Of a DNA stretch of 64,000 nucleotides, positions 26,101 to 37,940 are shown one piece after another. A model generated the notes under the pieces. That model worked only from the letters and a program-made list of their open reading frames with translations. It searched no databases and was not told the DNA's origin. The stretch lies in the NCBI GenBank assembly GCA_964057225.1, contig OZ059900.1, positions 6,210,501 to 6,274,500 on the forward strand. Reading direction: 5' to 3'. The stretch is from Auanema rhodensis (taxonomy: Eukaryota > Nematoda > Chromadorea > Rhabditida > Rhabditidae). Every line of letters starts with the position of its first letter. The first letter of the stretch is position 1. The position numbers and the translations under genes are program-made.

Positions 26101-27394
26101 TATCCATTTACTTAAAACAGCACTAAGAAATGCTATTTAATTGCTGAAAAAGGGCTGCAAATTGAAAGAAGTGCTTTATGAAAAGAATACCCTCAATAGT
26201 GTTCTTACACCTTTTTTTTAATTCTAGTCAAATGGAAATATTATTATTAATGAGATGTTTTGCTTTTTCTCGCTAGATACAGTCTTTTTTACCGTCATAC
26301 ATGCTCTAAACATTAACATTTCGAACTTTTTTCTTCTTTGCAATGTAAAATAGATGATAACTTTAACAGTTTTTTTTGTTTTAACGGATTTCAGTCAAAG
26401 TAGTGACTTTTCATTCTTTTTTGTGTTTGCTTTAAACACTTATACCTTTTTTATACTTTGATTACCAAAATAAAGTCGATACATTTTCCTTACATGCAGC
26501 AAATATGTTGAATATTTGGTAGATAGATTGCGATCGTCGACGAGAGGACAGAGATGGCAAATAAAACCTGTTTTCTCCCGTTCTCTTACACGTTTTACAC
26601 AGCATCTCGTAGTTCGATTAAACATTTTTGTGTGTTACTTGCCAATTCGACTTTAATGCTTGTCCGTATTTTCTTATGCGTAATCATTCAAGCAGTAGTT
26701 CTCAAATACTTTTTTTTGACCTTGTTTCTTTGAAATATCTGTCAACAATACATATCTTTAATGTTCAATTTGTCCGCATTTTCAACGTACATAGACAGAT
26801 AGTAATAAAGATGATCAATCCGTTCTTCATTCTCTCTTCATCTCCGTTTATCTTGCTATCGTACAAATTCCTAATTCTTCTACTCATGTCTGTTCAGTTC
26901 TCGTCATTTTGCGTTTATTCGAATCAACATCTCATAAGTCACCGTTCATATAGTATACATAAGATTATGAAATGTTCCAATGATTTATTGATTTCTTCAA
27001 TGTTCTGCCATTTATAGACTGAAATCTAAGTTTTTGTCAGTGTTCTTCGTACTTAATAATTTTGCTCAATTATTTTCAAATTTTTCCACATATTTTCAAA
27101 TTAAATTTAAATTTTTTTTTCATTTTCAATGAGAACATGTTCATATAAACTTTAATTATAAATGTATGCCTTCATATTATTGTGTGTTAGATACAAAATA
27201 CAACATAGTTTATTCCATTAAAATAGAATAATCAATGTATAATAAACCTTTTCCCCGTTATATTTAAACAATTATACTAATTGTTTTATCGTTCATCTGT
27301 GGAAACTTTGTGTTTTTCTTTGAAAAACCACTTTTATTCTTAAAAAAAAAGAAAAAAGACTTTTCAATTTACACATTTTTCAGAGACGGACAAC
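26101..27394. other. Spacer; one low-confidence minus-strand exon
   Basis: A minus-strand ATG at 26625 opens a 44-codon basic, Cys-containing frame (MFNRTTRCCVKRV...TYLLH) ending at a good donor (gtaagg, 26494-26493), but no continuation was found. The rest is AT-rich upstream region of the G-alpha gene. Confidence 0.35.
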
Positions 27395-28805
27395 ATGTCT
27401 GGCCTCTGTTTGTTTTGTACCGGAGACAGCTCAGATGAGCATAAACGATCAAAAAAAATTGAAAATCAATTAGAAAAAGATAGAAAGCAGCTGAAGCGTG
27501 AAGTAAGTTACTGCGAATCCTTAATTTGAATAGAAGAAAAACTTTAATTATTAGATACGTATATTACTGTTGGGTACTGGAGAATCTGGTAAAAGTACTC
27601 TGATTAAGCAAATGAATATCATTCATGGCGCCGGAGAATTTACTGCTGATGAAGTTCGATCATATCGACAACAGATTTATCAGGTAACCAAACTACTTAA
27701 TAGATCCCGTAGTAAGTTTGTTTGCACAGAATGTGATATCAGGAATGCGTGTTCTACTTGATGCCAGACGCAAGCTTAACATACCATGGGAAATGGAAGA
27801 GCGTCAAAACAACATCGACCAAATATTAAAGTAGATTAAAAATATGTTTTATAAAAATACTATTTGTTTAAGATTTACAACCGCTGATTTATTGAAAGGA
27901 ATTGATTATACAACGTTTGTGGGCATAGCTCCAATTGTATCAGAAATGTGGAGAGATTCAGCTGTCCGCAAGACATACGATCAGCGCAACTTATTTCAAT
28001 TAGTTAGATAGTAATTATCAGTTAATTGTCATTAAAAAGTTTTTTCAGAGTGACTCTTGTCAATACTTTTTCGAGCATCTTCATCGAATTGCTCAGCCCG
28101 ATTTTTATCCCACAAATAAAGATATTCTATACTGTCGTAAAGCATCACGTGGAATCTCTGAGCACACATTTTTTATAAACCAAATACCATTCCGGTAAGT
28201 TTTTCTTGCACAACATGTTTTTATTTATCTATTCTAATTAAAGATTTATTGATGTTGGTGGTCAGAGATCACAACGACAAAAATGGTTCCAATGCTTTAC
28301 GGATATTACAAGTATACTCTTTCTGGTCGCATCAAATGAATATGATCAAGTAATTAAAATAATCTTTAATCTTTAATTTTATCTATATATTAAGGTTGTT
28401 CTTGAAGACAGACGTACTAATCGGGTAGTAGAATCACGATCAGTTTTTGAAACTATTGTTAATAATAAGGCTTTCTCGAAAGTATCAATTATTTTGTTTA
28501 TGAATAAGAGTGATCTTCTTCACGGTATTACATTGTTTGAATCGTAATCTCATTCAAATATTTCAGAAAAACTTGCCTCATCAGACATTCGACAATATTT
28601 TGCAGATTTTCAAGGAAATCAGACATCACTACGTGATGTACAATATTTTCTTGTTGATAAGTTTGAGAGCTCACGAAAAGACAGGGCTCGTCCATTTTTC
28701 TATCACTTTACAACAGCTGTTGATACCGAGAATATCCGACGAGTATTTAAAGATGTTCGAGAAACTATATTAGAACAAAATTTGCAATCACTAATGATGC
28801 ATTAA
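27395..28805 (+). CDS. gpa-12: Heterotrimeric G protein alpha subunit, G12/13 class
   Basis: Eight exons (27395-27502, 27555-27683, 27730-27830, 27873-28002, 28049-28194, 28244-28349, 28395-28524, 28567-28805) give 362 residues, normal for the family. All guanine-nucleotide motifs are visible: P-loop GTGESGKST, switch [18 protein letters not shown], base-binding NKSD (canonical NKxD), and the C-terminal receptor-contact helix. The last segment, FADFQG...LRDVQ.FLV..F followed by [20 protein letters not shown] and ETIL..NL.SLM, matches G12/13 rather than Gi, Gq or Gs; C. elegans has one such gene, gpa-12. The N-terminus MSGLCLFC has two cysteines suitable for palmitoylation. It couples receptors to Rho-type effectors at the plasma membrane. 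An AG acceptor lies 12 bases before the ATG; AATAAA occurs at 28877. All introns are 42-52 bp. Confidence 0.95.
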
Positions 28806-29596
28806 CTTTTAAAACTACGTTGCATCTTTTTTCTGTTCATAGTTTTCAGCACTTTTTATACTTTTTTTTTCATATAAATAAATTTATAAATATATTGACA
28901 AATAAATAAGATAATTACAATATTCACCCATTCTTTTATTTTTCAATATGAAATAGTATGGGAATTTGAGATGAAATTCATTCATTCTCATTAAGTTGTG
29001 AATTATTCTCATAAGTAACAATTACTACTTGCTTTACAAACAGTTAAATTTATAAAATACAATATTGTGATCTGCTGCTTATGGAATTAATAAAAACATA
29101 ACAAAAAGATATAAAAATTGGAAAGGTTATAATTATTCAAAAAATACAGAGAATTTAGAATATAATCCTAACAAGATGAAATAAAGTAACATGATGAGAT
29201 AAAACAGAATTATGAGTGAAAAAAAACTGTGAGATAACTAGCAAATGATGATAACTTGATATTTTCTTTGGAGAATGAATTACACATTAGAATTCATTCA
29301 TTTTTCTTCTCTAAAGCAGAATTGGAAAGATATTTTATTTACTAAAACTTATAGGAAATCGTTGAAAACCTAAATCTTACTTACGTTTTATAATATTGAG
29401 ATTCAATTTGTGAGAAAAATTTCTTCGTTTGAATTCTCAGATTTTTTCTACAATGAAAATATAATGAGTAATACAAAAAATCTCAAATCTTACTGGGTTG
29501 CAAAAAAATGCGGTTCCTGCGAAAAAAGCAAGCATTATGATACCGGCAAATACTATAAATACAATAATATATATAAGTTATGCCTTCCTAGATTAT
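28806..29596. other. Convergent intergenic region; no gene seen
   Basis: AT-rich spacer between the G-alpha gene 3' end (AATAAA near 28,877) and the 3' end of the minus-strand Ig-EGF gene. A 64-codon plus-strand frame at 29,410 has AT-driven composition and overlaps nothing recognisable. Confidence 0.6.
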
Positions 29597-30674
29597 TTAA
29601 CTAATTATTGAAGTTTTGTCATTTTCCGCGGTTTTCGAATTTTGAATATTGGAATACTCACAGTTCTTACCATGCCATCCTTTGGGACATCTGAAAATCA
29701 TATTCATGCGATTTGAAAAAATATGATAATATCAAAATTTCAAAAAACTCGCAAACAAATTGGCATGTTTTCGAAATTGACGTAGCATGCATTGGAATGG
29801 AGACAAGATTGTTTTTGCTCCTCAGTACAGTTCGTAGCTCCTCGCTCGACACTAACGTTTTTTAAAACCGAATCAAACAGCCTAATAGTCGCTCTATCTT
29901 CTCCCTGCAATTATACTAATTGTTGAGGAGAATTAACAATATATATGGATGTTAAAGTGAAAAAGATGATAAACTCACATGTACACATACATATACTCCA
30001 GAAAAATTATTATTAAATAAATAAGTAAAACGTAACATTGAATAACTACTGAAAAAGAATTATATTAAAGTCTTTTTATAATGTTTTGTATATTTAACAA
30101 ATAATTTTTATTGTTTTTTGGCAGAAATTATAATATAAATGAATGATCAGCTTTAACTTTTTGAGCAATGCTTGAAACGTCACACTGTATTGATTTTTTG
30201 ATAAAATTCGAGACAATTCTTACTTAATCAAGCACAAGAAAATTTGATTAGAATGGGAAAAACTTGATTTCTTTTTTTAAAATGAACAAAACTTACTTTA
30301 TAATATCTATTCTTTCATATACATTATTACTGAAATTAATATCTCGACCATTAAATTCCCATTCATATTCTCGTATATGTTTAAAATTTTTAAGATTACA
30401 ACATATTTCTATTTCTGTACCATTATTTACAGATCTTAGTTCACCTCCACTAAGAGTATCTGGAAAAAAAATCTATGAAGGCATGAATGTGAATAATTCA
30501 ATTAAAAAAACTATAAAATAACAGCATTTCAAAAGTAAAATGAATAGTTTGAACAACTATTGAAGAAAACTTACTTGATATTATTAATTTTAATGGTCCA
30601 GAACTAGTTGGCATTATCAATATGTAATACATTAATAGAGTAAATTTGTTGAATACAGGACGATGGGAAATCAT
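29597..30674 (-). CDS. Secreted Ig-domain plus EGF-domain protein (neuregulin/Vein-like architecture)
   Basis: Five phase-consistent exons (30674-30575, 30459-30297, 30048-29979, 29904-29753, 29690-29597) give 192 residues. Residues 1 to about 26 are a signal peptide (MISHRPVFNKFTLLMYYILI). An Ig-like domain follows: B-strand EIEICC, C-strand EYEWEFNG, F-strand FSGVYVCVH. One EGF domain then has spacing C-x7-C-x5-C-x9-C-x-C-x8-C, ending CLCPKGWHGKNC. A short hydrophilic tail follows, with no transmembrane segment. Ig followed by EGF is the layout of secreted neuregulin, insect Vein and nematode IGEG proteins, so an EGF-receptor ligand is an inference. The intron inside the EGF domain must use a GC donor (TTT|gcgagt...ttttcag) to restore the C-x-C spacing; no GT donor gives an open frame. 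Confidence 0.8.
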
Positions 30675-31552
30675 TAGTTGGGTAGTGAATTAACGCTATC
30701 AGTATTATAATTTTCTCTTCGTTTTATCGCCCAGTCTGCTTTCCCGCCGTGCGTTGTGGAATTTTCTAGAATACTATCTACAATTTTCAAATTAACGAAT
30801 TTAGAATAGATATATTTTTTTTATGTTCCGTCAAAGGTTTAGTAGATAAATGACAATGATACACCAAGAGAAATGATAAACAATAAACAGTACGGCAACA
30901 AAAAGCAACAACATGTGTGTTGCAGATGCTCAAACAATATGAAAAATCTTAAAATGGAATAGCTAAGGAGGAGTAACATGGATGTTTGTCATCAAGAATC
31001 ATGAATAAATAGCATGATGTAGGCGTTTCAAGTTGATTCAGATGACAGAATAGTTAATGGTATCACTATATATTCGTTTTCTTTATATCTGCGATTTTAG
31101 TTGAACTCTTTTGTGTCCTATCATCTTTCAACAAATTTTAAGTTTTATTTACGCAAAACGTCTTAACTATGGGATTTTCCATATGACTCATAGCAAATGG
31201 ACATATCAAGGACAATTTTCCCTCTTTTTCGTTTTTCTTTTCATTTCTCCGAATACGCAATATCAAATACAATAGAATATTTGAAAAATGGTTTCTCACT
31301 CAGAGGACCTTTGTGATAAAGAACAGTTTATCAGTATCACTTGTTTGTATGAACTTGTAAAATATTTCATGACATCATTCTATTGTTTTAAAAGTAATTG
31401 TCTTTGTTTTGTTGTACTTTTATTAATAATAAGTTGACTATTATAAGGTATTCTTAACAGAAGAATATGTTTCATTTTCTTAGATCAAAATCAACGGATG
31501 ATGTTTGTCCACGTCTCAGCACTACTCTCTGAAATTTAAATATGATATAATC
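30675..31552. other. Intergenic; no gene seen
   Basis: AT-rich 0.9-kb spacer between the collagen stop codon and the start of the Ig-EGF gene on the same strand. It is too long for a typical nematode operon gap. Confidence 0.6.
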
Positions 31553-33130
31553 TCATTTTAGAAACTTTGAAATCAGTTCACATGCATAAAAGCTAAAACA
31601 AACATTATTGACGCCTTGTTCGCGTGAATCGCGATAATCGATTAGTGGGTGATTGGGAGAATGCCTGAATATAAAAACTGATTATTTCTGCTGATTTAAT
31701 GTTATTATGAAATATTTCAAAATTTAATGTTCTTTTAATATTAATCCAAGTTTACAAACCTTGCAGAAATAGCTGCGGTTGCTGCTCCAGATGCTGCCGC
31801 GGGGTATCGTCGTGAACTGAGCTTTGGTGTTGGATAGTTGTCCCAAGAAGACTCAATATCCGGTCGTGATTTGTATTCTGGCTCAGGTGATATAGCTGCT
31901 GTTCGAATTTTGCCGTGCTGATATTCTTCCCAGGTTAATGGCTGGCTATCAATGGAACGTGACTCAACAAACGTAGGTGTTTCTGAATAAAATTTAATTG
32001 ATCTATAATTTTGCTCACTTAGTGATCAAAGTGTACACAAAAGAATTCGAAATGTTTGATCAAAAAATTAAAGAAGTGACATCATTTAACAAATACAACG
32101 TTTATTTGCTCAATGATTAAAGAGGGGTATACCTTCACGTGGAGGGCACTTGCAATATCCACCATCTGCACCGGGCTGTCCACGACGACCTGGCAGCCCG
32201 CGTAATCCGTCGATGCCTGGGTCTCCCGGTTCACCTTCGTGTCCAGGCAAACCTTCTGGTCCTGCAATTGTAAAAAAAGGTGCTTTCTGAATAATTTTAA
32301 GAGCAATACCTGGAGCGGTTGGAATGCCATTTTCTCCAGGATCACCTCGAGGTCCTTGAAAACCAGGTAATCCAGGGGGACCTTGAGGGCCAGGTAGTCC
32401 AATTAGTTGAACAGCATCTTGTCCTGGTTCACCTTTTGCTCCCTATTTTTTATTTGTTATGTAATTATTTTATTGTTTAGCTACTTTTTGTCCCGTATAG
32501 CCATTTTGACCACGTTCTCCTGTTTCTCCAGGCAGTCCTGGATAGCTTCTTCCATCTTTTCCAGGGATTCCTGGTTTTCCCGGTTTACCGGGTTCTCCTT
32601 TTTCTCCAGGAAGGCCATCAGCTCCTCGTCGACCTGCCGGACACGGAGGGCAAAACGTTTCACCTACAAGATCAACTCCACTTATTCCTGGCTGTCCAGG
32701 TCTACCAGGGCGGCCGTCATAAGCACGCTCGCCAGGTGGACCTGGAGGACCTCTTTCCCCTCGTGGACATTGAATTACAGTACAATCAAAAACATAGATA
32801 ATAACAAAGAAATAAATTTTACTATTATTACCACAAATATAAGCATTTCGCCGACTAAATGCTGTTCTTCCTCTTGGATAAATAGATTCACGTTTCAAAC
32901 GAATGTTTTCTTCCAATTCCATATGATCATCCTTAACACATAGTTATGATGAAAACTATTAATGAAAGATTTACCTTCATGAGATCCAATTCCTTTTGAA
33001 TTTCGTCTCGAAAGTTGCTCGCATCTGCATTCAAAAATATATGCAATGATATGAACATGATCATTGAACATATTGACAGTAACGAGGCAGCACGGTAGGC
33101 ATTATTCAAAGATTCGATGTTATCTTTCAT
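31553..33130 (-). CDS. Cuticle collagen
   Basis: Exons: 33130-32975, 32931 to 32832 or through to 32485 (see below), 32442-32310, 32261-32133, 31982-31760, 31664-31553. The N-terminus (MKDNIESLNNAYRAAS then a hydrophobic segment) is the nematode cuticle collagen N-terminal domain, acting as a signal anchor. RGRTAFSRR before the triple helix resembles a subtilisin-like processing site. Gly-X-Y blocks are broken by Cys-containing spacers (FCPPCPAG, YCKCPPR), as in this family. The non-collagenous tail includes SSRRYPAAASGAA. A possible 72-bp intron (32831-32760) is a multiple of three and stop-free: retained, the protein has 399 residues and an extra Cys before Gly-X-Y; removed, 375. Product: structural protein of the extracellular cuticle. 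Confidence 0.92.
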
Positions 33131-34252
33131 TTTGATCTATAATTTTTAACAAAAAGTTTTAACAGCATTAAAAGTAATAAGTAAACTAACTCTGGAAGCA
33201 AAGCGAGATTCTTCTGTTTCTTGACAAGTATCTTGTTCATAATTGCCCCTCCCTTTCGCTTCAACTCTTGATAAAAAGACGAACTAGTTTGGCATTTCAG
33301 AGAATTTGACGCAGAGAAATTAAAATATGAATGAATAAACCTTCACTAACCTAATAAGCCGAATAGGACACTTCAATTCTCATTTAAGTGCTACTCGTAT
33401 ACCAAAATGCTATTATAACTCAAACCAGAAATATCAGGTAGAAAGGTTAGAATTCTCTTTTTACGCATTTTTGTAATATAATTCAAATGGCTATTTGAAG
33501 AACAGTTTCATTTTTTATAAATGAAAATTTTGACTATTAAACAAAATGAATTAATATGAATGATAGAACCATAGGTTTATAAAGAAGTTGTTGAAACTTA
33601 AATGAAGTCGAATATTTTTTAGTTTGTATAGTTAACAAAAAAGTTGAATATTCCTTATTATAGAACAGCTTTATTGGCATTTTTCAAAAACGATTTATTC
33701 AATTGCAAATACAAAAACAATATGTTTTTTTTTTAAAAACACGGAGTGTTTTAATCATTTCCCGAAAGTGAAAAAACAAATACTATAAATTCAAAAAAAA
33801 ATTGAAACTAATTATATAAGTATAATAGGTGAAATGATAAAAGTATAACAGAAATAGCAATGATATTAAAGCAATTTTCTGTATATAGGAAGAAAATAAA
33901 TGATGAATGTTTTAGAGTTATTTTGATGATAATTAATAGTAGATCTAATACGAAAAAGTAATCTACCATTAAATTAACCAATACTTTATTCCATTTTTTT
34001 CATGATTTTTAACAGTGAAAAAAAGTAATAAAAGAGAATGTGAATTACAAAAACGGGAGAAAGCATAAAAAGAAATTATATTTATACATTAGCTGGGACA
34101 CGTGCTGATCAAACGTATAAACAAAACCACCAGCCGAATATAATAAAGATAAAAAGCGAAATTTATATAAAGATATGTAAAATAACGAATACATATAACA
34201 TATTTATAAGTTATACGCTACATTACATTCATAAATAATTATTTCTTAGTGT
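33131..34252. other. Intergenic; no gene seen
   Basis: AT-rich spacer, probably the promoter and 5'UTR of the collagen and the 3'UTR of the nucleotidase gene. No recognisable element. Confidence 0.6.
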
Positions 34253-37200
34253 TTACTTTGAAACATCAATGTAGGCGGGAGCCACGGATACAACATCTGT
34301 ATCAGCTAAGCGATCGAGAGAATTATCGCTGCTGGAGTTTTTGCGATCGATGGAGGCACGCTGAAAAAATTACAAAAACATAATAATAAGTATACAAATG
34401 TTATTATTATTTATAGGTTATTGTCATGCAAAATGTAAAGCTATTTTACCTCTCCGTCGTCACTTGTACGAGTGTCTTCCTCTTCTTCTTCTTGGCAGAA
34501 CTCATTTTCAGTCTCATTTAATGTATTCTTAGCCCATCCACGAACTATATAACAAAAAAAATTACTTTCATATTTATTTCTCTTTTTTGAATATTGAGAC
34601 TTGAAGCTTATTTCTTAAATTTATTTGAATTTTCTTTCAGTTTCTATGATTCTTTAATCTTTGCTCAAATATGCCTTCAAAAGATATTTCAACTCATTCG
34701 CACTAAAACCAGTTTATGTTTAAAGGTCATATACGTTCATTTTCATTCTTATTCCCTCTCTTACTTTTTTTCTTACAATAATTTATAAGCAAATGCCATT
34801 TCAATTGGGTACTCAAACTTTTACAGGAAATGGCATCATGAATCGAATTTTTGAAGTCTTAGATGGGAAAAGGTCAGCCTGAGCTTATTGATGCACTTGA
34901 AAACTACATGCTGTTCTATGTTTTTTTTAAGTTTATGTCATCCAAATGAAATAAAAATCATTGTTACCTTGAATTCCTACACTTCCCTGTCTGCTGAGAG
35001 TTTCTGTACGTGTTGGCTTAATAACAGAAGCATGATCAACAGTGCTTTCATGTGGAAGAAGCTGCATTGGTGAGCGGAAGAAATAGAATGAAGGGTAATA
35101 ATACAAGTTGTAGCATGATGATGCATATATATCAGCATATCTGAAATTATTGCAAATAGATAATAAACTATTGATTAACTATACATATTGCATATACTTT
35201 CTAGCGAGTTTTACAATAACTTGAATATATAATTGAAAATTGTATAAAACTTTAGAACGTTGTTTGAATGAGCAATTTTAGGAAAAAGTTGAAAGGGGAA
35301 ACAACATTATGCAAGGTGAAAAATGTTTTTATATTCTAAATTCAAAAACCAAACATTCTACTAATTAAAATATATTATTAAGTGAACATTTGGCTTTTAG
35401 CTTCAACATGTTGGCAAAAAACTGAATATATCAAAGAGCCGTAAAGGTTAAAGTTAAAACTTCTACAAAGATATTAACTAATTTTGGTGTCGAATTTCGT
35501 AAATTAGCATTCTAGTTTGGTTTCTAATTTCATAAAATACTATTTACCTCTCCACCTGTGATGCAAAGAATGTGGTACGGGAGCCAGTGCGGAACAATGA
35601 TCCCAAAACACTGTATTCTTCATCCATTTCATGAGTAATTTTCTAAAATATTTATTATATGAACAGTATTTTCTGTCGTTTTTTCTTACACGAAGATTAG
35701 AAACAATATCTCCCAGATCAGGCTTTTCTGTTGAGCATGCATCTAATTGCTTGTAAATGTTGCAAAGACGAATCTCAAGCTCATCAAGTTGCTCAAACAA
35801 GGGTCTGCGATCAGTCCAAACTGTGAGCTCATGCTCAAGTTCTGGAACAATCAAGAAAGTTCTCCATCCACGAGATTTCTTCGATCTGGAAATGAGCAAA
35901 GTACTATATTTTCGTAGCGAAGGTTACCTTAAAACATCTCCAAAAATGTGATCTCCAATGTAAAGCACATCTTTTCCACGTGCTTTAACAATTTTATGAA
36001 AAACATTGCTGTTTCCTAAAGTATTTCATTACATATGGTTTTTTGGTTATTTTTGTACTCACCTCCAGAATACACAACTCCTTCTCTAAGGGGTCCGTAA
36101 TGAATACCTAGTTTATGAGCTCCTGTATCAGTATTAACCTAAAATATGTTTATCCTTATTGTTCACTGAAATATTAGCTTACCTCACGGAAAACAGTTCC
36201 ATCGGCAAACCATTTGGGTTTACATGCATCAACAACGATGATGTTGAAATAGCTTCTCCAGGTGTCGCCCAATAAGTATGTCATCATAACCTAAAAGATT
36301 CATCCTGTTTAACTCAATTAATGATTAGCTGAACATACATTGGTATAATTCCAGTCACTGTTAGTTAGTAAGAAAGTTTGTTTTCCATGCTCTTTCAATT
36401 GCTTAAGCATTGGTGCGGCACGAGCATCCTTTTCAACATAAAGATGTGGCTCATTCATTACCATTTGCTTCATTTCACTCTTAAAATTGTTATACCATGT
36501 TATTAAATATCTTCTTTTTAATTTACTTCAATATGAACCCAATCAATAGCTTTGCGACAATCCTGGAAGATGGAACGATATGACATAAGCACATCTCCTC
36601 CACGAAGTCCAGTGCGATCCTCTAATCTAAAAATATATTATTAATCTCTAAAATCTTCATATCTGTCGATGTTGTTAATTGCATGTTCCTTATCATTCCA
36701 AAAATTTTTTTTGAAAAAAACTCAATTAATCCGTATTCCGTCACTTTTTTTCACAAATCAATCTTAGCATTATGACGTAGATATTCTATCAAAGTTAAAT
36801 CTTTTTTCTTTGATGTTTATAAAAGAAAAAAGCTATCAAAAAGTGAAATTCTCAGTATATAGTGCTGCTGATGATGATGGCGCCATTTTATAAAAACAGT
36901 TTGAATATCTTTTTTAATGATTATAGCTGTTATCACCGATATAATGGTCGTGAACTTAATCATTTTGAACAATGACACTTCGATATGATTTTTGGAGACA
37001 TTGAAATTCGTTATCAGGAAAAATAGGCCAGGGGTATAGGATAATGAAAATGCTTCTTGATAGCTTCTGATCGTCTCGTATAATTTATTTGATAGCTTTT
37101 GATATCGTTGATTTCATTTGCTGCATAAGTAAACGTTTTGTTCACATTTTAAACACTGGGCAACCAAAAATTAATACTTTTGCGACCAATTAGGGATATT

Positions 37201-37940
37201 ACTATCAGTTTTTATTTTATTATATCCTGCTTCTGCTCAGCTATATTGTACTTAATGTGTATAGTCAACTCACGTTGTATAATCTGGATGATTATCAAAG
37301 AAATCAATCAAAAGTGAAATCAAGTGAGTTTCTGGCAAATTGAAAAGGGTATTGAGTACGAAAACGCGGCCTTCAGATAATTGAAGATACTTATTTGGAT
37401 ACATTTCTTCAATATCAGATCTAAAATATTGAATTAATCATTGCTTTCAATTTTCAAAAATCCTACGCTTTAAGGAATTTTTGTCCGTGCATTCCAAGAA
37501 GGATATTTCCAAATCCATCGACTTTTAATAAATTTCCATATTGGTAATCAAACCATAATCCTACAAAGAAGTAGTTAGTCTTCAACAAATATCTTCTTTT
37601 CCAACCTCTCACGGGAAAGATAGGATTGTATTCTAGTTTCTTAATCTCTTGTGGATAACCGAGCTTGATGAGGTGATCAACAGCTAAATTGAATACCAAA
37701 TATTCGAGTTGAGGAGATTTGTATTCTAGAATTCATAATATTTCTGTGAAGCAATTTGCTAATTATTCCTTACGAATCAAAGTATAATCCATGTCAAATC
37801 CAAAAAATTTAATCTTTTCCAATCTCAGATTACGATTAACAAAGATTCTAAAATTTTTCTCATGATTCACACCAAACATTTCTATTTTCAAACCTCTTTG
37901 CGGGTTCACGTTTGTACGCTGATGTTCTGATAGCTGCCAT
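34253..37940 (-). CDS. Cytosolic purine (IMP/GMP-type) 5'-nucleotidase, NT5C2 family
   Basis: Fifteen exons from 37940 to the stop at 34253, all phase-checked, give 553 residues, close to vertebrate NT5C2 (about 560). HAD-superfamily motifs are intact: motif I GFDMDYTL (nucleophile Asp), motif [13 protein letters not shown], motif III Lys in DACKPKWF, and motif [11 protein letters not shown]. Flanking blocks typical of NT5C2 are also present ([66 protein letters not shown]). The tail has an acidic run ([10 protein letters not shown]), as in the mammalian enzyme. It hydrolyses IMP, GMP and related 6-hydroxypurine monophosphates in the cytosol. The intron at 37605-37561 (45 bp) is frame-neutral and stop-free. 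Introns of about 650 bp (37,273-36,627) and 400 bp break the otherwise short-intron pattern. Confidence 0.95.

Noticed and set aside
30264-30521. 85-codon plus-strand frame
   Set aside because: Antisense shadow of the Ig-domain exon.
32407-32943. 178-codon plus-strand frame
   Set aside because: Antisense shadow of the collagen Gly-X-Y exons.
29597-37940. Operon of the three minus-strand genes
   Set aside because: Gaps of about 0.9 and 1.1 kb are far larger than typical nematode operon spacing, and the functions are unrelated.
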